NCBI RefSeq assembly: GCF_052857255.1
Contig: NC_135504.1
Coordinates: forward strand, 145,416,121-145,480,120
Length of the DNA: 64,000 bases
Reading direction: 5' to 3'
Source of the DNA: Amblyomma americanum
Lineage: Eukaryota > Arthropoda > Arachnida > Ixodida > Ixodidae
The notes beneath the pieces were generated by a model. That model saw nothing but the letters and a program-made list of their open reading frames with translations, did not search any database and was not told where the DNA came from. Of this stretch, positions 1 through 7,255 are shown one piece after another. The number at the start of each line of letters is the position of its first letter. Within the stretch, counting starts at the first letter, position 1. A program made the position numbers and the translations under genes.

Positions 1-38
1 TCACGAGCATCGATTTTACGAGTCCTCGAAGAGTAGAC

Positions 39-65
39 GAGAGAAAGGTGTAAACTTTTTCTCTC
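39..65. other. 8-bp dyad with 11-nt loop, first of about 470 copies
   Basis: The left arm GAGAGAAA (39-46) is the exact reverse complement of the right arm TTTCTCTC (58-65), with an 11-nt loop between. The same dyad recurs in nearly every monomer at a 137-bp spacing. Exceptions are rare subtypes with one damaged arm: J (GAAAGAAA), K (GAGAAAAA), and two related monomers near 58750 and 61890 where the right arm reads TTTCTTTC. It could form a hairpin in RNA or a cruciform in DNA, or be bound as a palindrome. None of these is shown by sequence alone. Confidence 0.85.
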
Positions 66-115
66 AGAACTGCGCGAAAACTTGTATTTCGGATCAAAAC
101 AACGGGATACATTGT

Positions 116-127
116 TTTAGATCGAAA
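116..127. other. imperfect palindrome TTTAGATCGAAA, one per monomer
   Basis: This 12-bp near-palindrome is centred on GATC, with five of six base pairs complementary. It lies near the 3' end of the monomer and is well conserved, with a few subtype changes (TTTGGATCGAAA in N, TTTAGGTCGAAA in O, TTTAGATCGAAT in S). It is the second symmetric element of the unit. A role is not evident. Confidence 0.6.
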
Positions 128-1782
128 CTAGCAAGATTCACGAGCATCAACTTTACGATTCGTCGAGGAGTAGACGAGAGAAAGGTGTAAACTTTTTCTC
201 TCCGAACTGCGCGAAAACTTTTATTCCGGCTCAAAACAACGGGATACATCGTTTTAGATCGAAAATAGCAAAATACATGAGCATCGATTTTACGAGTCGT
301 CGAAGAGTAGACGAGAGAAAGGTGTAAACTTTTTCTCTCAGAACTGCGCGGAAACTTGTATTCCGGCTCAAAACAACGGGATACATCGTTTTAGATCGAA
401 ACTAGCAGGATTCACGAGCATCGATTTTACAAGTCTTCGAAGAGTAGACGAGAGAAAGGTGTAAACTTTTTCTCTCAGAGCTGCGCGAAAACTTGTATTC
501 CGGCTCAAAACAACGGGATACATCGTTTTAGATCGAAACTAGCAAGATTCACGAGCATCGATTTTACGAGTCCTCGAAGAGTAGACGAGAGAAAGGTGTA
601 AACTTTTTCTCTCAGAACTGCGCGAAAACTTGTATTCCGGCTCAAAACAACGGGAAACATCGTTTTAGATCGAAACTAGCAAGATTCACGAGCATCGATT
701 TTACGAGTCCTCGAATATAGACGAGAGAAAGGTGTAAACTTTTTCTCTCAGAACTGCGCGAAAACTTGTATTTCGGATCAAAACAACGGGATACATTGTT
801 TTAGATCGAAACTAGCAAGATTCACGAGCATCAACTTTACGATTCGTCGAGGAGTAGACGAGAGAAAGGTGTAAACTTTTTCTCTCCGAACTGCGCGAAA
901 ACTTTTATTCCGGCTCAAAACAACGGGATACATCGTTTTAGATCGAAAATAGCAAAATACATGAGCATCGATTTTACGAGTCGTCGAAGAGTAGACGAGA
1001 GAAAGGTGTAAACTTTTTCTCTCAGAACTGCGCGGAAACTTGTATTCCGGCTCAAAACAACGGGATACATCGCTTTAGATCGAAACTAGCAGGATTCACG
1101 AGCATCGATTTTACAAGTCTTCGAAGAGTAGACGAGAGAAAGGTGTAAACTTTTTCTCTCAGAGCTGCGCGAAAACTTGTATTCCGGCTCAAAACAACGG
1201 GATACATCGTTTTAGATCGAAACTAGCAAGATTCACGAGCATCGATTTTACGAGTCCTCGAAGAGTAGACGAGAGAAAGGTGTAAACTTTTTCTCTCAGA
1301 ACTGCGCGAAAACTTGTATTCCGGCTCAAAACAACGGGATACATTGTTTTAGATCGAAACTAGCAAGATTCACGAGCATCAACTTTACGATTCGTCGAGG
1401 AGTAGACGAGAGAAAGGTGTAAACTTTTTCTCTCCGAACTGCGCGAAAACATTTATTCCGGCTCAAAACAACGGGATACATCGTTTTAGATCGAAAATAG
1501 CAAAATACATGAGCATCGATTTTACGAGTCGTCGAAGAGTAGACGAGAGAAAGGTGTAAACTTTTTCTCTCAGAACTGCGCGGAAACTTGTATTCTCGCA
1601 CAAAACAACGGGATACATCGTTTTAGGTCGAAACTAGCAAGATTCACGAGCATCGATTTTACAAGTCGTCGAATATAGACGAGAGAAAGGTGTAAACTTT
1701 TTCTCTCAGAACTGCGCGAAAACTTGTATTCCGGCTCAAAACAACGGGATACATCGTTTTAGATCGAAACTAGCAAGATTCA

Positions 1783-1919
1783 CGAGCATCGATTTTACGA
1801 GTCCTCGAAGAGTAGACGAGAGAAAGGTGTAAACTTTTTCTCTCAGAACTGCGCGAAAACTTGTATTTCGGATCAAAAGAACGGGATACATTGTTTTAGA
1901 TCGAAACTAGCAAGATTCA
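1783..1919. repeat. Monomer subtype Q (exemplar)
   Basis: 137 bp. It is A-like but has GGATCAAAAGAACGGG and ends TAGCAAGATTCA before a TGAGCAT anchor. It is followed by R, S and T as a fixed block. Confidence 0.85.
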
Positions 1920-2056
1920 TGAGCATCGATTTTACGATTCGTCGAGGAGTAGACGAGAGAAAGGTGTAAACTTTTTCTCTCCGAACTGCGCGAAAACTTT
2001 TATTCCGGCTCAAAACAACAGGATATATCCTTTTAGATCGAAACTAGCAAAATTCA
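1920..2056. repeat. Monomer subtype R (exemplar)
   Basis: 137 bp. It has GATTCGTCGAGGAG, CTCCG, CTTTTATTCCGG, AACAGGATATATCC and TAGCAAAATTCA. Extra tandem copies occur near 42.1-42.9 kb. Confidence 0.85.
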
Positions 2057-2193
2057 TGAGCATCAATTTTACGAGTCGTCGAAGAGTAGACGAGAGAAAG
2101 GTTTAAACTTTTTCTCTCAGAACTGCGCGAAAACTTGTATTCTGGCTCAAAACAACGGGATACATCGTTTTAGATCGAATCTAGCAAGATTCA
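2057..2193. repeat. Monomer subtype S (exemplar)
   Basis: 137 bp. It has CATCAATTTTACGAG, a dyad loop with GGTTTAAAC (containing the palindrome GTTTAAAC), TATTCTGGCTC and GATCGAATCTAGC. Confidence 0.85.
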
Positions 2194-2330
2194 CGAGCAT
2201 CGATTACACAAGTCTTCGAAGAGTAAACGAGAGAAAGGTGTACACTTTTTCTCTCAGAACTGCGCGAAAACTTGTATTCCGGCTCAAAACAACGGGACAC
2301 ACCGTTTTAGATCGAAACTAGCAAGATTCA
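2194..2330. repeat. Monomer subtype T (exemplar)
   Basis: 137 bp. It has CATCGATTACACAAG, GAGTAAACGAGAG and GGTGTACAC, with ACACCG near the 3' end. It closes the Q R S T block and precedes A. Confidence 0.85.
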
Positions 2331-2467
2331 CGAGCATCGATTTTACGAGTCCTCGAAGAGTAGACGAGAGAAAGGTGTAAACTTTTTCTCTCAGAACTGC
2401 GCGAAAACTTGTATTTCGGATCAAAACAACGGGATACATTGTTTTAGATCGAAACTAGCAAGATTCA
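2331..2467. repeat. Monomer subtype A (exemplar)
   Basis: 137 bp. Diagnostic bases: ACGAGTCCTCGAAGAG near the 5' end, CTCAGAACTG after the dyad, TTTCGGATCAAAACAACGGG, then CATTG instead of CATCG. It is almost always followed by a B or M monomer. Confidence 0.9.
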
Positions 2468-2604
2468 CGAGCATCAACTTTACGATTCGTCGAGGAGTAG
2501 ACGAGAGAAAGGTGTAAACTTTTTCTCTCCGAACTGCGCGAAAACTTTTATTCCGGCTCAAAACAACGGGATACATCGTTTTAGATCGAAAATAGCAAAA
2601 TACA
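2468..2604. repeat. Monomer subtype B (exemplar)
   Basis: 137 bp. Diagnostic bases: CATCAACTTTACGATTCG and TCGAGGAG at the 5' end, CTCCGAACTG, CTTTTATTCCGG, and the 3' end GAAAATAGCAAAATACA, which makes the next anchor TGAGCAT. It lacks the ATCGAT site that most other subtypes carry at this position. Confidence 0.9.
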
Positions 2605-2741
2605 TGAGCATCGATTTTACGAGTCGTCGAAGAGTAGACGAGAGAAAGGTGTAAACTTTTTCTCTCAGAACTGCGCGGAAACTTGTATTCCGGCTCAAAA
2701 CAACGGGATACATCGTTTTAGATCGAAACTAGCAGGATTCA
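2605..2741. repeat. Monomer subtype C (exemplar)
   Basis: 137 bp. It begins TGAGCATCGATT, has GAGTCGTCGAAGAG, the change GCGCGGAAAC for GCGCGAAAAC, and ends TAGCAGGATTCA. It usually lies between B and D. Confidence 0.9.
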
Positions 2742-2878
2742 CGAGCATCGATTTTACAAGTCTTCGAAGAGTAGACGAGAGAAAGGTGTAAACTTTTTCT
2801 CTCAGAGCTGCGCGAAAACTTGTATTCCGGCTCAAAACAACGGGATACATCGTTTTAGATCGAAACTAGCAAGATTCA
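2742..2878. repeat. Monomer subtype D (exemplar)
   Basis: 137 bp. Diagnostic bases: ACAAGTCTTCGAAGAG and CTCAGAGCTGCGCG (GAG where others have GAA). The C-D pair moves as a unit and is duplicated as a pair near 37.0, 41.5, 43.7, 45.4 and 48.4 kb. Confidence 0.9.
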
Positions 2879-3015
2879 CGAGCATCGATTTTACGAGTCC
2901 TCGAAGAGTAGACGAGAGAAAGGTGTAAACTTTTTCTCTCAGAACTGCGCGAAAACTTGTATTCCGGCTCAAAACAACGGGAAACATCGTTTTAGATCGA
3001 AACTAGCAAGATTCA
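2879..3015. repeat. Monomer subtype E (exemplar, GGGAAACAT marker)
   Basis: 137 bp. It resembles A at the 5' end but has TATTCCGGCTC and the private change GGGAAACATCG for GGGATACATCG. The marker occurs at 652, 2979, 5442, 7904, 10505, 13515, 15567, 19398, 24599, 26514, 29524, 31278, 32508, 34288, 38805, 44967, 46610, 49621 and 63171. It is a convenient ruler for higher-order spacing. Confidence 0.9.
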
Positions 3016-3151
3016 CGAGCATCGATTTTACGAGTCCTCGAATATAGACGAGAGAAAGGTGTAAACTTTTTCTCTCAGAACTGCGCGAAAACTTGTATTT
3101 CGGATCAAAACAACGAGATACATTGTTTTAGATCGAAACTAGCAAGATTCA
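3016..3151. repeat. Monomer subtype F (exemplar, 136 bp)
   Basis: 136 bp. TCCTCGAATATAGACG replaces TCCTCGAAGAGTAGACG, a net loss of one base. Its 3' half is A-like (TTTCGGATC, CATTG). It follows E and precedes B. Confidence 0.9.
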
Positions 3152-3288
3152 CGAGCATCAACTTTACGATTCGTCGAGGAGTAGACGAGAGAAAGGTGTA
3201 AACTTTTTCTCTCCGAACTGCGCGAAAACTTTTATTCCGGCTCAAAACAACGGGATACATCGTTTTAGATCGAAAATAGCAAAATACA

Positions 3289-3425
3289 TGAGCATCGATT
3301 TTACGAGTCGTCGAAGAGTAGACGAGAGAAAGGTGTAAACTTTTTCTCTCAGAACTGCGCGGAAACTTGTATTTCGGATAAAAAGAACGGGATACATTGT
3401 TTTAGATCGAAACAAGCAAGATTCA
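3289..3425. repeat. Monomer subtype G (exemplar)
   Basis: 137 bp. The 5' half is C-like (TGAGCAT, GCGCGGAAAC). The 3' half is TTTCGGATAAAAAGAACGGG, CATTG and GAAACAAGCAAG. It is always followed by H. Confidence 0.88.
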
Positions 3426-3561
3426 CGAGCATCGATTTTACGATTCGTCGAGGAGTAGACGAGAGAAAGGTGTAAACTTTTTCTCTCCGAACTGCGCGAA
3501 AAATTTTTTCCGGCTCAAAACAACGGAATATATCCTTTTAGATCGAAACTAGCAAGATTCA
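3426..3561. repeat. Monomer subtype H (exemplar, 136 bp)
   Basis: 136 bp. Diagnostic bases: GATTCGTCGAGGAG, CTCCG, the shortened GCGCGAAAAATTT and CGGAATATATCC. This copy reads AAAAATTTTTTCC where later copies read AAAAATTTATTCC. Other copies lie near 5955, 8421, 11022, 11295, 14032, 16084, 19915, 20873, 25110, 27030, 30045, 31795, 34805, 39310, 47130 and 50145. Confidence 0.88.
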
Positions 3562-3698
3562 CGGGCATCGATTTTACGAGTCGTCGAAGAGTAGACGAGA
3601 GAAAGGTTTAAACTTTTTCTCTCAGAACTGCGCGAAAACTTGTATTCTGGCTCAAAACAACGGGATACATCGTTTTAGATCGAAACTAGCAAAATTCA
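3562..3698. repeat. Monomer subtype I (exemplar)
   Basis: 137 bp. It begins CGGGCATCG (unique GGG), the dyad loop reads GGTTTAAAC, and it carries TATTCTGGCTC and TAGCAAAATTCA. Confidence 0.85.
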
Positions 3699-3835
3699 CG
3701 AGCATCAATTTTACGAGTCCTCGAAGAGTAGACGAAAGAAAGGTGTAAACTTTTTCTCTCAGAACTGCGCGAAAACTTGTATTCCGGCTCAAAACAACGG
3801 GATACATTGTTTTAGATCGAAACTAGCAAGATTCA
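3699..3835. repeat. Monomer subtype J (exemplar, damaged dyad)
   Basis: 137 bp. It has CATCAATTTTACGAGTCC and GACGAAAGAAAGG, so the left arm of the dyad is GAAAGAAA. The 3' half has CCGG with CATTG. Confidence 0.85.
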
Positions 3836-3970
3836 CGAGCATCGATTTTACAAGTCGTCGATATAGACGAGAAAAAGGTGTAAACTTTTTCTCTCAGAAC
3901 TGCGCAAAAACTTGTATTCCGGCTCAAAACAACGGGATACATCGTTTTAGATCGAATCTAGCAAGATTTA
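3836..3970. repeat. Monomer subtype K (exemplar, 135 bp, damaged dyad)
   Basis: 135 bp. GTCGTCGATATAGACG is two bases shorter than the consensus. GACGAGAAAAAGG alters the left dyad arm. It also carries GCGCAAAAAC, and ends GAATCTAGCAAGATTTA. Confidence 0.85.
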
Positions 3971-4109
3971 CGAGCATCGATTACACGAGTCTTCGAAGAG
4001 TAGACGAGAGAAAGGTGTACACTTTTTTTCTCTCAGAACTGCGCGAAAGCTTGTATTCCGGCTCAAAACAACGGGATACATCGTTTTAGATCGAAACTAG
4101 CAAGATTCA
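3971..4109. repeat. Monomer subtype L (exemplar, 139 bp)
   Basis: 139 bp. It has CATCGATTACAC, GGTGTACAC and a run of seven T where the consensus has five, which explains the extra length; later copies have six T. GCGCGAAAGCTTG creates an AAGCTT site. Confidence 0.85.
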
Positions 4110-4246
4110 CGAGCATCGATTTTACGAGTCCTCGAAGAGTAGACGAGAGAAAGGTGTAAACTTTTTCTCTCAGAACTGCGCGAAAACTTGTATTTCGGAT
4201 CAAAACAACGGGATACATTGTTTTAGATCGAAACTAGCAAGATTCA

Positions 4247-4383
4247 CGAGCATCACCTTTACGATTCGTCGAGGAGTAGACGAGAGAAAGGTGTAAACTT
4301 TTTCTCTCCGAACTGCGCGAAAACTTTTATTCCGGCTCAAAACAACGGGATACACCGTTTTAGATCGAAAATAGCAAAATACA
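4247..4383. repeat. Monomer subtype M (exemplar)
   Basis: 137 bp. It is B-like throughout but has CATCACCTTTACG and GGGATACACCG. It follows A, as B does. Copies near 58151 and 61298 have lost one T (CACCTTACG). Confidence 0.88.
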
Positions 4384-4520
4384 TGAGCATCGATTTTACG
4401 AGTCGTCGAAGAGTAGACGAGAGAAAGGTGTAAACTTTTTCTCTCCGAACTGCGCGAAAACTTGTATTCCGGCTCAAAACAACGGGATACATCGTTTTGG
4501 ATCGAAACTAGCAGGATTCA
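4384..4520. repeat. Monomer subtype N (exemplar)
   Basis: 137 bp. It combines CTCCGAACTG with CTTGTATTCCGG and carries TTTTGGATCGAAAC and TAGCAGG. A variant with CCGGCGCAAAAC and GGGATATATC lies near 17060, 28010 and 32770. Confidence 0.85.
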
Positions 4521-4657
4521 CGAGCATCGATTTTAGAAGTCCTCGAAGAGTAGACGAGAGAAAGGTGTAAACGTTTTCTCTCATAACTGCGCGAAAACTT
4601 GTATTCTCGCACAAAACAACGGGATACATCGTTTTAGGTCGAAACTAGCAAGATTCA
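4521..4657. repeat. Monomer subtype O (exemplar)
   Basis: 137 bp. Diagnostic bases: GATTTTAGAAGTCC, GTAAACGTTTTCTCTC, CTCATAACTG, ATTCTCGCAC and TTTTAGGTCG. It follows N and precedes P. Confidence 0.88.
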
Positions 4658-4793
4658 CGAGCATCGATTTTACAAGTCGTCGAATATAGACGAGAGAAAG
4701 GTGTAAACTTTTTCTCTCAGAACTGCGCGAAAACTTGTATTCCGGCTCAAAACAACGGGATACATCGTTTTAGATCGAAACTAGCAAGATTCA
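4658..4793. repeat. Monomer subtype P (exemplar, 136 bp)
   Basis: 136 bp. ACAAGTCGTCGAATATAGACG has the same one-base contraction as F but a different flank. The 3' half is consensus. Confidence 0.85.
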
Positions 4794-7255
4794 CGAGCAT
4801 CGATTTTACGAGTCCTCGAAGAGTAGACGAGAGAAAGGTGTAAACTTTTTCTCTCAGAACTGCGCGAAAACTTGTATTTCGGATCAAAACAACGGGATAC
4901 ATTGTTTTAGATCGAAACTAGCAAGATTCACGAGCATCAACTTTACGATTCGTCGAGGAGTAGACGAGAGAAAGGTGTAAACTTTTTCTCTCCGAACTGC
5001 GCGAAAACTTTTATTCCGGCTCAAAACAACGGGATACATCGTTTTAGATCGAAAATAGCAAAATACATGAGCATCGATTTTACGAGTCGTCGAAGAGTAG
5101 ACGAGAGAAAGGTGTAAACTTTTTCTCTCAGAACTGCGCGGAAACTTGTATTCCGGCTCAAAACAACGGGATACATCGTTTTAGATCGAAACTAGCAGGA
5201 TTCACGAGCATCGATTTTACAAGTCTTCGAAGAGTAGACGAGAGAAAGGTGTAAACTTTTTCTCTCAGAGCTGCGCGAAAACTTGTATTCCGGCTCAAAA
5301 CAACGGGATACATCGTTTTAGATCGAAACTAGCAAGATTCACGAGCATCGATTTTACGAGTCCTCGAAGAGTAGACGAGAGAAAGGTGTAAACTTTTTCT
5401 CTCAGAACTGCGCGAAAACTTGTATTCCGGCTCAAAACAACGGGAAACATCGTTTTAGATCGAAACTAGCAAGATTCACGAGCATCGATTTTACGAGTCC
5501 TCGAATATAGACGAGAGAAAGGTGTAAACTTTTTCTCTCAGAACTGCGCGAAAACTTGTATTTCGGATCAAAACAACGGGATACATTGTTTTAGATCGAA
5601 ACTAGCAAGATTCACGAGCATCAACTTTACGATTCGTCGAGGAGTAGACGAGAGAAAGGTGTAAACTTTTTCTCTCCGAACTGCGCGAAAACTTTTATTC
5701 CGGCTCAAAACAACGGGATACATCGTTTTAGATCGAAAATAGCAAAATACATGAGCATCGATTTTACGAGTCGTCGAAGAGTAGACGAGAGAAAGGTGTA
5801 AACGTTTTCTCTCAGAACTGCGCGGAAACTTGTATTTCGGATAAAAAGAACGGGATACATTGTTTTAGATCGAAACAAGCAAGATTCACGAGCATCGATT
5901 TTACGATTCGTCGAGGAGTAGACGAGAGAAAGGTGTAAACTTTTTCTCTCCGAACTGCGCGAAAAATTTATTCCGGCTCAAAACAACGGAATATATCCTT
6001 TTAGATCGAAACTAGCAAGATTCACGGGCATCGATTTTACGAGTCGTCGAAGAGTAGACGAGAGAAAGGTTTAAACTTTTTCTCTCAGAACTGCGCGAAA
6101 ACTTGTATTCTGGCTCAAAACAACGGGATACATCGTTTTAGATCGAAACTAGCAAAATTCACGAGCATCAATTTTACGAGTCCTCGAAGAGTAGACGAAA
6201 GAAAGGTGTAAACTTTTTCTCTCAGAACTGCGCGAAAACTTGTATTCCGGCTCAAAACAACGGGATACATTGTTTTAGATCGAAACTAGCAAGATTCACG
6301 AGCTTCGATTTTACAAGTCGTCGATATACACGAGAAAAAGGTGTAAACTTTTTCTCTCAGAACTGCGCAAAAACTTGTATTCCGGCTCAAAACAACGGGA
6401 TACATCGTTTTATATCGAATCTAGCAAGATTTACGAGCATCGATTACACAAGTCTTCGAAGAGTAGACGAGAGAAAGGTGTACACTTTTTTCTCTCAGAA
6501 CTGCGCGAAAGCTTGTATTCCGGCTCAAAACAACGGGATACATCGTTTTAGATCAAAACTAGCAAGATTCACGAGCATCGATTTTACGAGTCCTCGAAGA
6601 GTAGACGAGAGAAAGGTGTAAACTTTTTCTCTCAGAACTGCGCGAAAACTTGTATTTCGGATCAAAACAACGGGATACATTGTTTTAGATCGAAACTAGC
6701 AAGATTCACGAGCATCACCTTTACGATTCGTCGAGGAGTAGACGAGAGAAAGGTGTAAACTTTTTCTCTCCGAACTGCGCGAAAACTTTTATTCCGGCTC
6801 AAAACAACGGGATACACCGTTTTAGATCGAAAATAGCAAAATACATGAGCATCGATTTTACGAGTCGTCGAAGAGTAGACGAGAGAAAGGTGTAAGCTTT
6901 TTCTCTCCGAACTGCGCGAAAACTTTTATTCCGGCTCAAAACAACAGGATATATCCTTTTAGATCGAAACTAGCAAAATTCATGAGCATCAATTTTACGA
7001 GTCGTCGAAGAGTAGACGAGAGAAAGGTTTAAACTTTTTCTCTCAGAACTGCGCGAAAACTTGTATTCTGGCTCAAAAGAACGGGATACATCGTTTTAGA
7101 TCGAATCTAGCAAGATTCACGAGCATCGATTACACAAGTCTTCGAAGAGTAAACGAGAGAAAGGTGTACACTTTTTCTCTCAGAACTGCGCGAAAACTTG
7201 TATTCCGGCTCAAAACAACGGGATACACCGTTTTAATCGAAACTAGCAAGATTCA
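4794..7255. repeat. Higher-order repeat, second 18-mer (2,462 bp)
   Basis: Order A B C D E F B G H I J K L A M N/R S T. It matches 2331-4793 at an offset of 2,463 bp as far as about 6,915. There a chimeric N/R monomer (GTAAGCTTTTTC, then AACAGGATATATCC) switches the tail to S T instead of N O P. The closing T monomer has lost one base (CCGTTTTAATCG near 7230). Confidence 0.85.

Larger units (their letters stand above)
4..2330. repeat. Higher-order repeat, 17-mer variant (2,327 bp)
   Basis: Seventeen monomers in the order A B C D E F B C D A/E B C/O P Q R S T. The first 1.04 kb aligns with 2331 onward at an offset of 2,327 bp, including the marker GGGAAACAT at 652 and 2979. The copies part company near 3370, where the next unit switches to subtype G. 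Compared with the following 18-mer, the second half is a different subtype series (P Q R S T), which also recurs from 17 kb onward. The monomer starting at 1510 is chimeric: its 5' part is C and its 3' part is O (ATTCTCGCAC, TTTTAGGTCG). Confidence 0.85.
2331..4793. repeat. Higher-order repeat, reference 18-mer (2,463 bp)
   Basis: Eighteen monomers in the order A B C D E F B G H I J K L A M N O P. This is the cleanest example of the basic higher-order unit and is the reference for the subtype entries below. Its total is 3 bp short of 18 x 137 because F, H and P are 136 bp, K is 135 bp and L is 139 bp. Most of the unit recurs at an offset of 2,463 bp in the next copy. Confidence 0.88.

Noticed and set aside
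39..65. Rho-independent terminators at each dyad (hairpin followed by T run)
   Set aside because: The stem is AT-rich on its inner side, the T run lies inside the right arm rather than after it, and the element occurs about 470 times in a eukaryotic satellite with no genes to terminate.
80..116. CENP-B box (TTCG, four bases, A, two bases, CGGG)
   Set aside because: The monomers with TTTCGGATCAAAACAACGGG have TTCG and CGGG, but the gap is four bases too long. Most subtypes read TTCCGG instead of TTCGG. This is not a match to the required spacing.
1..137. Hammerhead ribozyme, as found in some satellite DNAs
   Set aside because: CGAAAC occurs, but the essential CUGANGA core motif is absent on both strands of the consensus, and the dyad does not supply the other two helices.
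1..137. tRNA-derived SINE or Pol III promoter
   Set aside because: No A box or B box (GGTTCGAANCC-like) is present, there is no A-rich tail, and copies are strictly tandem rather than dispersed.
4..140. Internal sub-repeat (CATCGATTTTACGA against CATCGTTTTAGATCGA)
   Set aside because: The two stretches look alike for about a dozen bases, but the similarity does not extend and needs gaps. It is not enough to claim that the monomer arose from a shorter unit.
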